Below, one piece after another: positions 11,036-21,646 of a stretch of DNA of 64,000 nt (position 1 is its first letter; each line of letters starts with the position of its first letter). The DNA is from Symbiodinium natans (taxonomy: Eukaryota; Sar; Dinophyceae; Suessiales; Symbiodiniaceae): contig CAJNDS010002168.1 of assembly GCA_905221605.1 (NCBI GenBank), forward strand, positions 1,140,931 to 1,204,930, written 5' to 3'. The position numbers were made by a program, and so were the translations under genes. The notes under the pieces are model-generated. The model did not search any database. It had not been told where the DNA came from and worked only from the letters and a program-made list of their open reading frames with translations.

Positions 11036-11435
11036 AGGGTTTAGGGTTTAGGGTTTAGGGTTTGGGATTTAGGGTTTAGGATTTAGGGTTTAGGGTTTCT
11101 GTGCGCTTGCTGGCAGACGCGACACACGTCCAAAGCCTCGCCCTTCAAAGCGCCATTCGCGCCGGGTGGCCGAGACTGGTCGCCTGTGCACAGGGGGGGC
11201 TGAGAACGTTTCTAAGGTTTAGGGTTCAGGGTTTAGGGTTTAGGGTTTAGAGTTTAGCGTTGTAAGAAAGCACGGTCTCCCACTGCTTCTTTGTCAAGCC
11301 GGCTTCATCACATTGGGACTCAGCCCAACACAAGCGCCTTAAGTTTCAGGGCCTTTGTAAGGTTTCCAGACCCTAAACCCTGCACCCTGAACCCTAAGCC
11401 CTGAACCCTAAACCCTAAACCCTAAACCCTAAATC
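11036..11435. repeat. Two short TTTAGGG tracts and one CCCTAAA tract
   Basis: TTTAGGG at 11036-11098 and 11216-11260; CCCTAAA/CCCTGAA at 11371-11435. The spacers are unique and GC-rich. Confidence 0.9.
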
Positions 11436-11811
11436 CTGGCATGTTGGGGTTTCGACCAGCGCCTTCACGGTCTTTCTAGTTTTTCTTGAACTGTCACGGC
11501 TCGTTACACGCAGGGCCATCAGTTCCCCCAAGTAGGGCTTCAATCAGTTAGCTACAGGTAGTTCCCAGTGCAGGAGTTCTGCTTGAGTCGAAGCCCCCTC
11601 CAAGAAAGTCAAGTTTGCCGTCGCACACGTCTTCCACGTAAGAAGCTTCGGTGTGGCGCCTTTAAAATCGATTGCCGGGGCCCCTCCGTCCCTACATAGT
11701 CCCGGGACCGTGTAAGGAGGGACAAAGAGTAGTTCGGACTGTTCAAGCGGGGGGGAATATGGGGAGAACTCACTAAAGAGGGTGGAATTTAAACCCACAA
11801 CCCTGGGCCCT
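11436..11811. other. Unassigned spacer
   Basis: 376 bp of unique sequence. A minus frame of 84 codons ends inside the next repeat and has no recognisable motif. Confidence 0.5.
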
Positions 11812-12540
11812 AAACCGAATCCCCTAAACCCTAAACCCTAAACCCTAAACCCTAAACCCTAAACCCTAAACCCTAAACCCTAAACCCTAAACCCTAAACC
11901 CTAAACCCTAAACCCTAAATCCTAAACCCTGAACCCTGAACCCTAAACCCTAAACCCTAATTCCTAAACCCTGAACCCAGCCTTAACCGCTTCAAACCCT
12001 AGCCCCACCCCAAAGCCGACAAGCGTAAACCCCCAAAAGATATATTTCTCCTCCAAGGGGTTTTATGGGCCCAAAACGGGTATGTGAGGGGAAAAGAGGG
12101 TTTAGGGTCTAGGGTTTAGGGTTTAGGGTTTAGGAGAAAGGGTTTAGGAGAAAGGGTTTCGCAAGGGTGTATATAAGGGGTGCATATTTCAGGGCACATA
12201 TCAAGCGACCATGCAGCTACCGAAAGAAGCTTTCGCAGCACTTACAAGCCCCCTTTAATGAAGGCGCAAGCCCTATAGGCACCAACCTAAACCCTAAACT
12301 CTAAACTCTAAACCCTAAACCCTAAACCCTAAACCCGAAACCCGAAACCCTAAACCCTAAACCCTGAACCCTGAACCCTGAACCCTGAACCCTGAACCCC
12401 ACCCTAACCTCCGAACAAGCACTTCACTTAGCAAGCCCTAAGCCCGAAGCCCTAAGCCCTAAGCCCTTAAGCCCTAAGCCTAAACCCTAAAGCCTAAACC
12501 TAAACCCTAAACCCTCAACCTAAACCCTACACCCTACGTT
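11812..12540. repeat. Mixed telomere-type arrays
   Basis: CCCTAAA at 11812-11985, TTTAGGG at 12103-12165, CCCTAAA then CCCTGAA at 12286-12402, CCCTAAG/CCCTAAA at 12438-12535. Each variant forms its own run. Confidence 0.92.
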
Positions 12541-12602
12541 GTTCGGAGCTCCGAAGGCCCCGGCGCTGTTCAGAGCCCGGGCAAAGACCTCGGCACCTGG
12601 AG

Positions 12603-13130
12603 TGGTTTAGGGTTTAGGGTTGAGGGTTGAGGGTTGAGGGTTTAGGGCTAGGGCTTAGGGTTTAGGGTCTAGGGTTTAGGGCCTTTAGGGTCGTGTTGAG
12701 GCTTTGGGATTGAGGGCTTCGTATGACTTGGGTGACCTTGGCATGTGTAGGCGTAGGTTCTCAGGCATCCCCGGGTGACGTTGTGAGGGCTTGGCGCTGT
12801 ATGGGTTTGAGGGTTTCGTTTCGGGGTTCGGGTTTCGGGTTTCGGGTTTCGGGTTTAGGGTTTAGGGTTTAGGGTTTAGGGCTAGGATTTAGGGTTTAGG
12901 GTTTAGGGTGTAGGGTTTAGGGCTTAGGGTTTAGGGCGAGGGTTTAGGGTTGTTTCGGGTTTAGGGTTTAGGACAGTAGGACTCCCCCCACACTGCCCTT
13001 GACATGACATCTCTGTCTTCGCAGAACTCTTTCTAGCGGCGCCCCACACCCAGAAAAAGAAGGGGGTTTAGGGTTTAGGGTTTAGGGTTTAGGGTTTAGA
13101 GTTTAGGGTTTAGGGTTTAGGGTTTGGGGC
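12603..13130 (+). repeat. TTTAGGG arrays
   Basis: 12603-12690 includes a TTGAGGG run, 12800-12975 opens with a TTTCGGG run, and 13066-13130 is near-perfect. The spacers are about 90-110 bp. Confidence 0.93.
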
Positions 13131-13163
13131 GAAGTCCATCGCTTACAGCTTCTGCAATATCTA

Positions 13164-13299
13164 GGACCCAGAGTAGGCCCACTTTCCATTTTGCCTTTTT
13201 TAGGGTTTAGGGTTTAGGGGTTTAGGGTTTAGGGTTCCCTTATATAAGCCCCTTTAAACTAAAAGGACGCCCTTTTAATTCCATGGTAACTCTTGGGTC
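13164..13299. mobile_element. Palindromic element family E split by a telomeric tract
   Basis: Family E ends GGACCCAGAGTAGGCCC (left) and GGTAACTCTTGGGTC (right) are both present. The interior is interrupted by TTTAGGG repeats at 13199-13237, absent from the family E copy at 3827-3926. After the tract the family core resumes (CCTTATATAAGCCCCTTTAA). Confidence 0.6.
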
Positions 13300-13460
13300 G
13301 AGTCTTTGTCGTGACCTCGCTCGTCATGGAGTTTCAAGATCTGTTTGTTGCTTTGTTTTTTGTCGCCTTCTTCCTTCCTCAGAAGCACCCTTTCGTGGCA
13401 ACTCTTGGCCCATCGTTTTGTCTTACGGCGTTTTGCCTCAGATCTGCAGCATATGCAAAT

Positions 13461-13512
13461 CCCCCCCCCCCCCCCCCAAAAAAAAAAAACAAAAAAACAA
13501 AAGAAAGAAAAA
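13461..13512. repeat. Poly-C/poly-A tract
   Basis: A run of about 17 C followed by A-rich sequence. Similar C-run then A-run pairs occur at 49690-49715 and 49766-49792. All overlapping open frames here are composition artefacts. Confidence 0.85.
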
Positions 13513-13573
13513 GCAAAAGCGGGATCCCCTGAGAATAAGGACCCCAATAACCAATATCGTCAACCCCCCCAAT

Positions 13574-13665
13574 ACGGGTAGTTCTCTAAACTAGGTCCCT
13601 TTTGGGGTCCTTTTTTATAAGGGTGCCGGGTAGCCAAAGAAAGGGACCCCAAGAGAACTACCCGT
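13574..13665. mobile_element. Palindromic element family C
   Basis: Inverted ends ACGGGTAGTTCTCTAAA and AAGAGAACTACCCGT, with second inverted blocks (AGGTCCCTTTTGGGG and GGGACCCC) inside them. It abuts a family B element at 13664. Confidence 0.7.
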
Positions 13666-13785
13666 ACTTGGAGGTTCATGGTACTTATTAACCGATTGTA
13701 ACTGTACTTCTTACCCACTTTTAAGTCCCTGTCAGTACGTCATAAGTACAGTTCTAATTGGTTAGTAAGTGCCTTCCAAGTATAC
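13664..13785. mobile_element. Palindromic element family B
   Basis: Long imperfect inverted repeats. The left end TACTTGGAGGTTCATGG continues to ACCGATTGTAACTGTACTT. The right end mirrors it with AAGTACAGTTCTAATTGGTT and CCTTCCAAGTA. It lies directly between family C and family A copies. Confidence 0.65.
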
Positions 13786-13890
13786 TTGGGATGTTCCCCC
13801 TTGTGCTAACAGTCCTTCGTCGGGATTAAAGTAGCCCCCCCTACTATGACCCCTATTAAGGAGCTGTTAGTATAAGGGGGAACATTCCAA
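13786..13890. mobile_element. Palindromic element family A
   Basis: Ends TTGGGATGTTCCCCCTTGTG and AAGGGGGAACATTCCAA, with inner inverted blocks CTAACAGTCC and GGAGCTGTTAG. No 8 bp duplication is visible, perhaps because it lies against another element. Confidence 0.7.
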
Positions 13891-13910
13891 AGGAATTTGC
13901 TTATCAAGAC

Positions 13911-14082
13911 CCCCCTGGTTCTTCGTAGGGGATGAGGGAACGGGGGCCCTATATATACCCTTTAAGGGATTATAAGGCCCTATATATACCGTTTAAGGGA
14001 TTATATAGGGCTCTATATATACCCTTTAAGGGATTATGGATTATCTAGGGCCTGAATTCCCTCATTCCCTAAGAACCAGGGG
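13911..14082. mobile_element. Palindromic element family D with internal tandem repeat
   Basis: Ends CCCCCTGGTTCTTCGTAGGG and CCCTAAGAACCAGGGGG form a ~27 bp inverted repeat that includes GATGAGGGAA and TTCCCTCATTCC. The interior holds three tandem copies of a ~35 bp unit with CTATATATACCCTTTAAGGG. Confidence 0.7.
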
Positions 14083-14171
14083 GAAGAGTGCTCACAGCCG
14101 CACCACTGTGAGGCCCAAATCTGCGGAGTCTCCCACCTCCTCGCCACCGCCGAAGACTCGGGGAGTTGAGT

Positions 14172-14240
14172 CCTAAACCCTAAACCCTAAACCCTAAACC
14201 CTAAACCCTAAGCCCTAAGCCCTAAGCCCTAAGCCCTAAA
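14172..14240 (-). repeat. CCCTAAA then CCCTAAG array
   Basis: Five CCCTAAA units change to about five CCCTAAG units. The array ends exactly where the duplicated segment at 14241 begins. Confidence 0.92.
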
Positions 14241-14640
14241 TTTAAGAGCCTCCGGCTCAAGCCGCCGACCCCGCTGGAGCATAGTTGAGAGGTCTAAACC
14301 CGCTCGCATGGTTCGAAGATCATCCCAGCCTGCTCGGCAGAGTTTTGGGGGGTAGCACAGGACAAACTCAAGCCAAAAAAGACAGGTGGGTGGGGGTGGG
14401 GGGGGGGGGGGGGGGGGGGGGTTGGGGGGGGGGTGGGGGGGGGGTGCCAAAAACGCGGATTTTGCAGGGGGGGCTTTAGATTCCCCTGTGTTGGACCGTC
14501 TGTTTACGTTGTGCGGGTGGCGCGGTCCTCCACGAAAAAATTGTGCACCGACCCCCCCTACCCCCCCCCCCCGCGTTTTGGGGGGGTGAGGGAGGTTTTC
14601 ACCTCCTCAAACCCATCCAACACGCCGCCAGGGTCGGCGG
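14241..14640. repeat. Duplicated segment, copy 1 (other copy 41331-41781)
   Basis: Begins TTTAAGAGCCTCCGGCTCAA and ends ACGCCGCCAGGGTCGGCGG. Both copies share these ends, the GGTCTAAACCCGCTCG and GCATGGTTCGAAGA blocks and a G-rich/C-rich middle. Both are flanked on each side by CCCTAAA-type repeat. CCGCCGACCC near the start and GGGTCGGCGG at the end are inverse complements. The interior contains a ~50 bp G run (14394-14445) and a C run (14557-14574). No coding frame is shared by the two copies, so it may be a non-autonomous element. Confidence 0.7.
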
Positions 14641-15110
14641 ACCCTAAACCCTAAACCCTAAACCCTAAACCCTAAACCCTAAAACCTAAACCCTAAACCC
14701 TAAACCCTAAACCCTCTTCTCCGCACTCTATTTGGGCCGGGAGGGGGGGGCTGGCGGAGAGGTGTTCTTGTCATGGCGGTGGCCCCCGCAGCTTGCCGTT
14801 CTTCGACGGGCCTGGGGGTTTACAGGCTCCCCTTTGCCACCCCTAAACCCAGAACCCTAAACCCTAAACACTAAACCCAAAAACCCAGAAACCCAAGAAC
14901 CCAAGAACCCTAAACCCAAGAACCCGAATTTAACAGCCCTAAAGCCCTAAGCCCCCCTGAAGCCGAAACCTGTGCCAGGCTTTCAAGCTCTGGCTGGTCC
15001 GAGGCGCACTTCGTCTGCTGGTGGAACGGGGGAGGGCGTCCAGGAGGTAGCATCCGTGTTGCTGCAAGATTCTAGGGCCTCTAGGGTTTAGGGTTGAGGG
15101 TTTAGGAACT
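14641..15110. repeat. Telomere-type arrays with unique spacers
   Basis: CCCTAAA at 14641-14715; CCCTAAA/CCCAAGAA degenerate tract at 14847-14930; short TTTAGGG at 15081-15106. Further short TTTAGGG tracts lie at 15224-15255 and 15400-15417. Confidence 0.88.
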
Positions 15111-15528
15111 CTAGACCCCTAACATGTCCTGTCATGCAACATGTTGCCTGGAACCCTTGGCAAGACGAATCGGAGGTTTCTTCCCCGCTGCTGTCGCCGC
15201 TTCCCTCGCCGGTCACGGCCCTCAGGGTTTAGGGTTTAGGGTTTACAGTTTAGGAATGAAGAAGTCCAGATGCCGATGCGACACCAATGCTGTTCCTGCC
15301 GGCAGCCAGATGCAATCGATAGTGCAGAGCTCTCAAAAATCTGGTGTCAAGGAAGGTCCAGCCCTGAGCCCTAAACCCTGCATTCCCACATAGCAAGACA
15401 TAGGGTTTAGGGTTTAGAGCTCGTAGCCAGCCTCTTTGTTACAACCCGTTTCCGGACGAAGAGGCCGAGTCACGCGCGGCCTCGCCACGGAAGCGACTAC
15501 CTTCAGGCCGTCCCACAGCCTTCTCATT

Positions 15529-15605
15529 AGGGTTTAGGGGTTAGGGTTTCGGGTTTAGGGTTTAGGGTTCAGGGTTTCGGGTTTAGGGTATAGGGTTTGG
15601 GGTTA
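15529..15605 (+). repeat. TTTAGGG array with TTTCGGG and TTCAGGG variants
   Basis: About eleven units with mixed variants. The preceding 15111-15528 is unique GC-rich spacer with three short TTTAGGG tracts and no recognised gene. Confidence 0.9.
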
Positions 15606-15701
15606 AAGCTGCCTTATTTGTAGGTTCGCTATAAGCAAGCCCCAGATAGGGTTGCAGCCACTTTATAGCTATGCTTGCCCGACATAAATAAGCCCCAATA
15701 T

Positions 15702-15806
15702 GGTCACTTCTCTAAAATATTGTTCCCTTTGGGGTCATTGTATTATAAGGTGGCCCCTCTGATTTAGGGAACCCAAAAAGGGACTATCATTTTGAGAAAT
15801 GTACCT
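15702..15806. mobile_element. Palindromic element, family C-like
   Basis: CACTTCTCTAAAATATTGTTCCCTTT on the left is mirrored by AAAAAGGGACTATCATTTTGAGAAATG on the right (read in pieces). The middle TATTATAAGG resembles the family C core at 13574-13665. More diverged than other copies. The following 15807-16160 is unassigned unique sequence. Confidence 0.5.
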
Positions 15807-16164
15807 ATAGGTATATATCCATGAACCACCAAGTCGCTTGGTTTGCCGGGTCTTCCGGGGGAGGCGATGATGCGACGTCTTCCGCAAGCTTCAGCACTGC
15901 CCCGCCCTTGGGCCCTGGGCGTTCGCTGCGCGATATGGCATCAGGAACGGTTTCCGAAACCCCCCCGCGTTCTTTCGTGCGGAGACTGTAGGGGTTAGTG
16001 ATGCGTGCAAGTGATGGACGAGGGGCCACTGTCATCAAGGTAAGTGTGTGAACAGAACAACCTACTGAGATGTTTTTCAGGGTTCTCCCAACGACTTGAA
16101 AGCCCAAACCAGCGCCTAAGCCTGTGTGCGCACCCCCGACTCCTCGTGAAACCGTGGACGCCTG

Positions 16165-16437
16165 AACCCCAAACCCTAAACCCTAAACCCTAAACCCTAA
16201 ACCCTAAACCCTAACTCCTAAACCCGAAACCCGAAACCCGAAACCCGAAACCCTAAACCCGAAACCCGAAACCTGTGGGCCCCTGAACCTGCACTGCCCC
16301 TGATTCGAGGCCGACACGATTTGTAAGGCCGGCGGCGGGAGATGGCTTCAGGGCGTGCTTTTTTTCTTCTTCTTCTTCTTCTTCTTCTTCTTTTGTAAGG
16401 GTTTAGGGTTTAGGGTTTAGGGTTTAGGGTTTAGGGG
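16165..16437. repeat. CCCTAAA and CCCGAAA block, CTT microsatellite, TTTAGGG tract
   Basis: CCCTAAA then five to six CCCGAAA units at 16165-16275. About ten CTT triplets lie at 16362-16395, then TTTAGGG at 16397-16437. Confidence 0.93.
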
Positions 16438-16654
16438 AACGCCTCAATGAATAGATCTAAGCATTTTGTGGGGATTCGCATGTCTGCATTAAGGCATGTA
16501 TAGGATTTAGGGCAAGATCTGATATCAACATTCCTGATGGCGGACCAGTTGGCGTGGACCGACCCGAAGAACCAAATACTCCAGAAGGTAATGATGAAAC
16601 ATGCGGAAAGAACGGCAAAAAAGTTAAATAAAATAAGAAAATAAATAAATACGT

Positions 16655-16975
16655 ATATATATATATATATATATGAATACAAACATCCATATGAATATAA
16701 AGACAATTTGCAATATACATACAAATGTGAATGCGAACAAATCATTGCACATAGCATATATACTTATATATGCTTATATATTCTTATATATTCTGATATG
16801 TTCTTATATATACTTATATATACTTATATATACTTATATATATATATACACTTATATATACTTATATATACTTCTATATACTTATTTATACTCATATATA
16901 CTTATGTAAAACATATATATATATATATATATATACACACTTATATATACTTATATATATATATATGTACATATA
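16655..16975. repeat. AT-rich TATATACT microsatellite
   Basis: Repeated TATATACT/TATATA units. Overlapping open frames encode only Tyr/Ile-rich peptide and are artefacts. The flanks (16438-16654, 16976-17166) are AT-rich unique sequence with no recognised gene. Confidence 0.93.
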
Positions 16976-17166
16976 ACATAACTTATTTTAATACTGTGTA
17001 TGTAGATACAAATCCACAAACAGTAAACCGTATGAGTATATATGTGTATATATATATAGAGTATAGGCACGTCTACCAAAGCTGCACCCCCAAGAGACTC
17101 GAATAGCACCCCAAAGCGTCGGTCGCCCAGCCGATTCATAGGACCCACGGGGATGCCTTCATTCAT

Positions 17167-17755
17167 CTAAGGGTTTAGGTTTAGGGTTTAGGGTGTTAGG
17201 GCTCAGAGGGGGGTTCAGGGCTTAGGGTGCCCTCAAAGGGTTCTGAAGTATGGGGCGCTTGGGTTGTGCAGGATATGTAAACCCTAAACCCTAAACCCTA
17301 AACCCCAAACCCCAAACCCCAAACCCCAAACCCTAAACCCTAAACCCTAAACCCTAATCCCTAAACCCTGAACAACACTGCCCTTCTTATCTATCCCAAG
17401 TCTTGGAGGTCGAAGTGGAGCTTGTCGAGGAGGTGTCTGCACCCTTGGTGGGATGGGCGAGAGTGTCCTCGCCCTGTGCTTGGGCCCTAGAGCAAGGGAT
17501 GCGATCAAGGCTTAGGTCCCAAATAAACCCTAAACCCTAAGCCCTAAGCCCTAAACCCTAAACCTTAAACCCTAAACCCTAAACCCTAAACCCTAAACCC
17601 TAAACCCTAAACCCTAAACCCTAAACCCTAAACCCTAAACCCTTAACCCTTAACCCTTAACCCTTAACCCTTAACCCTAAACCCTAAACCCTAAACCCTA
17701 AACCCTAGCCTTAAACCCTAAACCCTAGCCCTAAACCCTAAACCCTTAAACCTGC
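17167..17755. repeat. TTTAGGG tract, CCCCAAA block, CCCTAAA and CCCTTAA arrays
   Basis: TTTAGGG at 17167-17200; CCCTAAA with four CCCCAAA units at 17279-17370; a long array at 17525-17755 with six CCCTTAA units at about 17641-17680. Positions 17215-17280 carry a family F-like segment (GGGTTCTGAAGTATGGG). Confidence 0.93.
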
Positions 17756-17897
17756 GGGATGTTACGTCGGATTTTGGAGCAGAGATTCTGGCTGTTATGG
17801 GCATTCGTACAAGGGGCTTTATGTCCAACACCTACAAAACAAGTTTGGTCTGAGATCTTCAGGTGGGTTTCAGGGTTTAGGGTTTAGGGTTTTTGGT

Positions 17898-18023
17898 CTA
17901 CTTGGAGGTTCATGGGTAGTTACAAGTGGGCATGTAAGTAGGGTAATTCTATTTATAACTGGCTATAACCTTGTTTAGGGTACTTATAACCCTACTTATA
18001 ACTAACCATGAACCTCCAAGTAG
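17898..18023. mobile_element. Palindromic element family B, best copy
   Basis: 126 bp element. The 25 bp terminal inverted repeats match at 24 positions (left starts CTACTTGGAGGTTCATGGGT, right ends CATGAACCTCCAAGTAG). It is flanked by GGT on both sides, a possible 3 bp target duplication that could be chance. No coding capacity. Confidence 0.75.
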
Positions 18024-18111
18024 GGTGTCGGATTAAGGGCCTAAGCACAGCTCCAACAGCGACAGCTCAGGGGAAAATCACGTTCCAAGCTCAGGGCGCA
18101 CGTGCGCGGGG

Positions 18112-18675
18112 CGTTTAGGGCTCAGGCTTTAGGGTTTAGGGTTTAGGGTTTAGGGTTTAGGGTTTAGGGTTTAGGGTTTAGGGTTTAGGAAGCCCGTAGC
18201 CCTAAGCCCCTAAGCGCACGCGTGCCTCACTGGGCCCGAGGCAACAGCGTCGAAAAGCAAGCCCCAAGCGAGGCCCAACACCGCTTCAATTCAGGATGAA
18301 ACAATTTCCGGATTTTATAGTTAGGATCTGCATATGGCTTATTCAATGTATATTCTGAAACTAAGGGTTAAAAATTTCAATTCGTTGCCTAAACCCACAA
18401 CCGCACCCCCAACCCTGAGCCCTCAACCCGCAACCCTGAACCCTGCACCCTAAACCCTAAAACCTAAACCCTAAACCCTAAACCCTCAATTTGGGAGTGA
18501 GGCCTGGACAGAGGTGGATCTTGACAACGAGCACAGGCGGTTGAAGGACCTTCCAAGATCAGGGTTCAGGGTTCAGGGTGTAGGGTTTAGGGTTTAGGGT
18601 TTGGGGCTTAGGGTTTAAGGTTTAAGGTTTGGGGTTGAGGGTTTCGGGTTTAGGGTTGAGGGTTTAGGGTTTAAG
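18112..18675. repeat. TTTAGGG, degenerate CCCTGAA/CCCTAAA, TTTAGGG arrays
   Basis: TTTAGGG at 18112-18190; degenerate C-strand units at 18385-18490; TTTAGGG with TTTAAGG and TTGAGGG variants at 18558-18675. The spacer 18191-18384 is unique. Confidence 0.9.
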
Positions 18676-19233
18676 GTGTGTATCAGTGTCAGTTCTTTTT
18701 TTCTTGAAGCTTGTGAAAGGTTCCTGCAAAAGGCCGGAGGGGGGCAGAGGCCTCGACCGGGCGCTGACGGAGAAAGACCGAGGATTTTTCACGAAGGTCC
18801 CACGGAACGGTCAAAAGCAGGGTCATATACAGATATTTATATGCATATGTGTATATCTATATACATATATGTATATATGCATATACCCCGGGCCAGGGTT
18901 TGTAGGCAACATAATCCGGGCATCAAAGCACGGAAAATTCTTGGAATCACGGACCCCCAAAGGCCCCTGCAGAGGCTCGGCCCTGCTTGAGAATGACCTA
19001 GGGAATGACCTAGAAACCATCCGAAAGGAGCGCCATTCAAAAAATAGCCTGAATGTCTTAATTAGGTATCTCCGGTGCATAGTACGATGCGTAAAGTGCG
19101 TCGTGAAAGGGGCCTCGCAGGGGTTGTCCTGGGAAGCTTGACCCTTCCAGGCCCGTAGGTTTGCCACGCGCCAGGGCAAAGCCTTGTCCGAGAGGCTCGA
19201 GCATCCATGTATATGGGTAGCAGTGCTCCCGCC
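18676..19233. other. Unassigned spacer with an ATATGC-rich patch
   Basis: Contains alternating ATATAC/ATATGC sequence at 18830-18885. Frames are open on both strands (18686-19141 plus, 18823-19179 minus) with no recognised motif, so no gene is called. Confidence 0.5.
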
Positions 19234-19797
19234 AGTTTAGGGTTTAGGGTTGAGAGTCTAGAGCTTAGGGTTCAGGGTTTAGCCTAATCCCCAGGCCCTG
19301 ACCCCCAAAATCCAACCTACGTTCCTAAATTCGTTTGAGCCCTGACACGAGTCGATCGGCACTTCTCCACCTCAGGCTTCGAACCCTAAAGCCCAATAGC
19401 CCTGAACCCTAAAGCCCAAGGTCCAGTAGGCCAGTAGGCCTTGAACCCCGAAGCCCAAGCCCGAGTCCAAGGCTCGGTAGCCCTGAGCCCTAATAAACCC
19501 CAAACCCCAAACCCCAAACCCCAAACCCCAAACCCCAAACCCCAAACCCTAAACCCCAAACCCCAAACCTTAAACCCTAAACCCCAAACCCTAAACCCGA
19601 AGAAGTCGGCCGCAAGGACCACAACGACTGGTGGGCCCGGCTGTCGGGCGAGTTTCGTCAAGCCGGGGTCTTCACGATCCTTTCATGGCTTGGTTTAGGG
19701 TTTAGGGTTTAGGGTTAGGGTTTAGGGTTTAGGGTTTAGGGTTTAGGGTTTAGGATTTAGGGTTTAGGGTTTCGGGTTTAGGGTTTAGGGTTCAGGG
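19234..19797. repeat. Telomere-type arrays including a CCCCAAA block
   Basis: TTTAGGG-type at 19234-19280; CCCCAAA, about ten uniform units, at 19495-19605; TTTAGGG at 19692-19797. The CCCCAAA block is cleaner than its CCCTAAA neighbours. Confidence 0.92.
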
Positions 19798-20958
19798 GGG
19801 GAACCTAGGGGGGAGGGGGTAGTATAGAGGGGGGGAGTCGGAAAACAGGGTTTTGGGTTTAGGCTCTAGGGTGCAGGGGTTAGGGAAGGTTCTCTGCGGT
19901 TTATATGCGTCAGCATTCGCTCTTTCCCCCCTCCTCGGTGGTATCCCCGCCGCCCCCCCCCCTTGCCGCTTTAGTTTTGCGTTCTGAGGTTCATGATTAG
20001 GGTTTAGGGTTAGGCTGATAGGGCTTAGGAATTTCAACTTTGCCCCCCTGTGGTTCATGGAGGCAGTGGGGTTTTAGGTTCAGGGTTGTTGGTTGAGGGT
20101 TTCCCATCTCCCTGCTGTGCTTCGTGGTGTGCTTAGCTGTCAGGGTTTACAGGTTTAGGGGTGAGGGCTTGTGTATACCTGTGGTTCGTGGTGGGCTGGG
20201 GGTGGGGGGGGGGGGTGGGGGCGAGAACGCAGGGCTCTTCTGAGATCGGACCCTGAGATCGGACCCTGCCCTAAAACCTTGAACCGAAATACCCCAAAGC
20301 CTCAAAGCCCGGAAGCCCGAAATCCCAAACCCTCCACCTACCTCAAACCCTGGAGGCCCTGAAAGCCCTTAAACCCTTAAACCCCAAACCCTTAAACCCC
20401 AAACCCCAAACCCCAAATCCTAAACCCTAAACCCTAAACCCCGAACCCCCCAACCCCCAACCCCGAACCCCGAAAACTTTTGCTTTTTCAGAGGCTGACC
20501 CTGCCTGCGTTCGAGCGGAGCGGCGTCGCACCGTTGAGCGCTACGAGGCAGTTGGAGAACCCAGAGCATGCTGTGGGTATGGCCTGAAAGCCTAAACAAT
20601 TATGTTTCGGGCTACCCTAAACCCGAAACCCTAAACCCTAAACCCTAAACCTTAAATCTAAGCTTAGGGAGTAGGGGTTGGGGCTCCGGGTTTCAGGAGT
20701 TGAGAGGGGTTGTGATGGAGTTCAGGGCTTTAAGGTCTAGAGTTTCGAGGTCAGGGCTTTGGGGTCTTGAGGTTTTGTTGTGATGTAGAGGGTTTAGGCT
20801 TGAGTGTTGAGGGTTCGGGGTTTAAGCAAGTGGGGTCCCTCCGTCCCATGTATCCTTAGGGCAAATCTTGGCCGAGCTTTGAAGCAGCTTCTTAGGTTGC
20901 CGCCATGTGGCGAGAGCTGAGTGTTGACAACGAGGCGGGGTAGAGGTGCAACGCCCTC
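19798..20958. repeat. Degenerate telomeric sequence and G-rich spacers
   Basis: Short TTTAGGG at 19997-20015; CCCTTAAA/CCCCAAA/CCCCGAA at 20365-20475; CCCTAAA at 20616-20665. Much of the remaining sequence (20650-20830) is low-grade TTTAGGG-like. Nothing coding recognised. Confidence 0.75.
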
Positions 20959-21180
20959 CAAACCCTAAACCCTAAGCCCGAAGCCCTAAGCCCTATTTTC
21001 CCTAAGCCCTAAGCCCTAAGCCCTATTTTCCCTAAGCCCTAAGCCCTAAGCCCTGAGCCCTAAGCCCTAAGCCCTAAGCCCTAAACCCTAAACCCTAAAC
21101 CCCTGTGATTTCTGTGAACCGGCCTGCTTGATGGTTCTACTACAGTAACTAAACCTTAAACCCTAAGCCCTAAACCTTAA
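20959..21180 (-). repeat. CCCTAAG block with a repeated TTTTCC insertion
   Basis: About fifteen CCCTAAG units. The unit CCCTATTTTCCCTAAG occurs twice, evidence that groups of units were copied together. CCCTAAA follows. Confidence 0.93.
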
Positions 21181-21646
21181 CCGGCTGAATGAAGTCCAGG
21201 GGCGCCACTACGGACTTGGGGGCGTTTGTAAGCCTGATGTCTTCGGTTGCAGAGAAGGGGGGGCCCCCTGACACGACGCTACCGACCGAAGGAGGTAGGG
21301 TTTAGGGCTGCTGGTTGAGGGTTTTCCTATTCCGTACGCGTTTCTCCTCAAGTTCCAAAGTCGCAGTTCCAGTTTGTGTAAGAAGGACATGGCTGAGAAG
21401 TGAGTCGCTGCGCAAACCGAGCCCCGAGACCCTCCCAAAGTACCACAATGAAACCCTAAACCCTACACCCAGCACCCTCAAAACCCGTAGAAGCCCCGAG
21501 CCCCAGAGGTGTTGCACACCATCCTTGGGTATGGGACTGAACGCGCGACCATGGCGATAGTCCACCAGGCAAGGATCTGACGGGCAGTTTCGGGTTTGGG
21601 GTCGCTCCTGGTCATGGGGTTGATCGGCTGTTTCGTGCATGCCCTT
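21181..21646. other. Unassigned spacer
   Basis: Unique sequence with a short telomeric fragment near 21296-21312. Overlapping frames on both strands run into repeat; no domain recognised. Confidence 0.5.
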
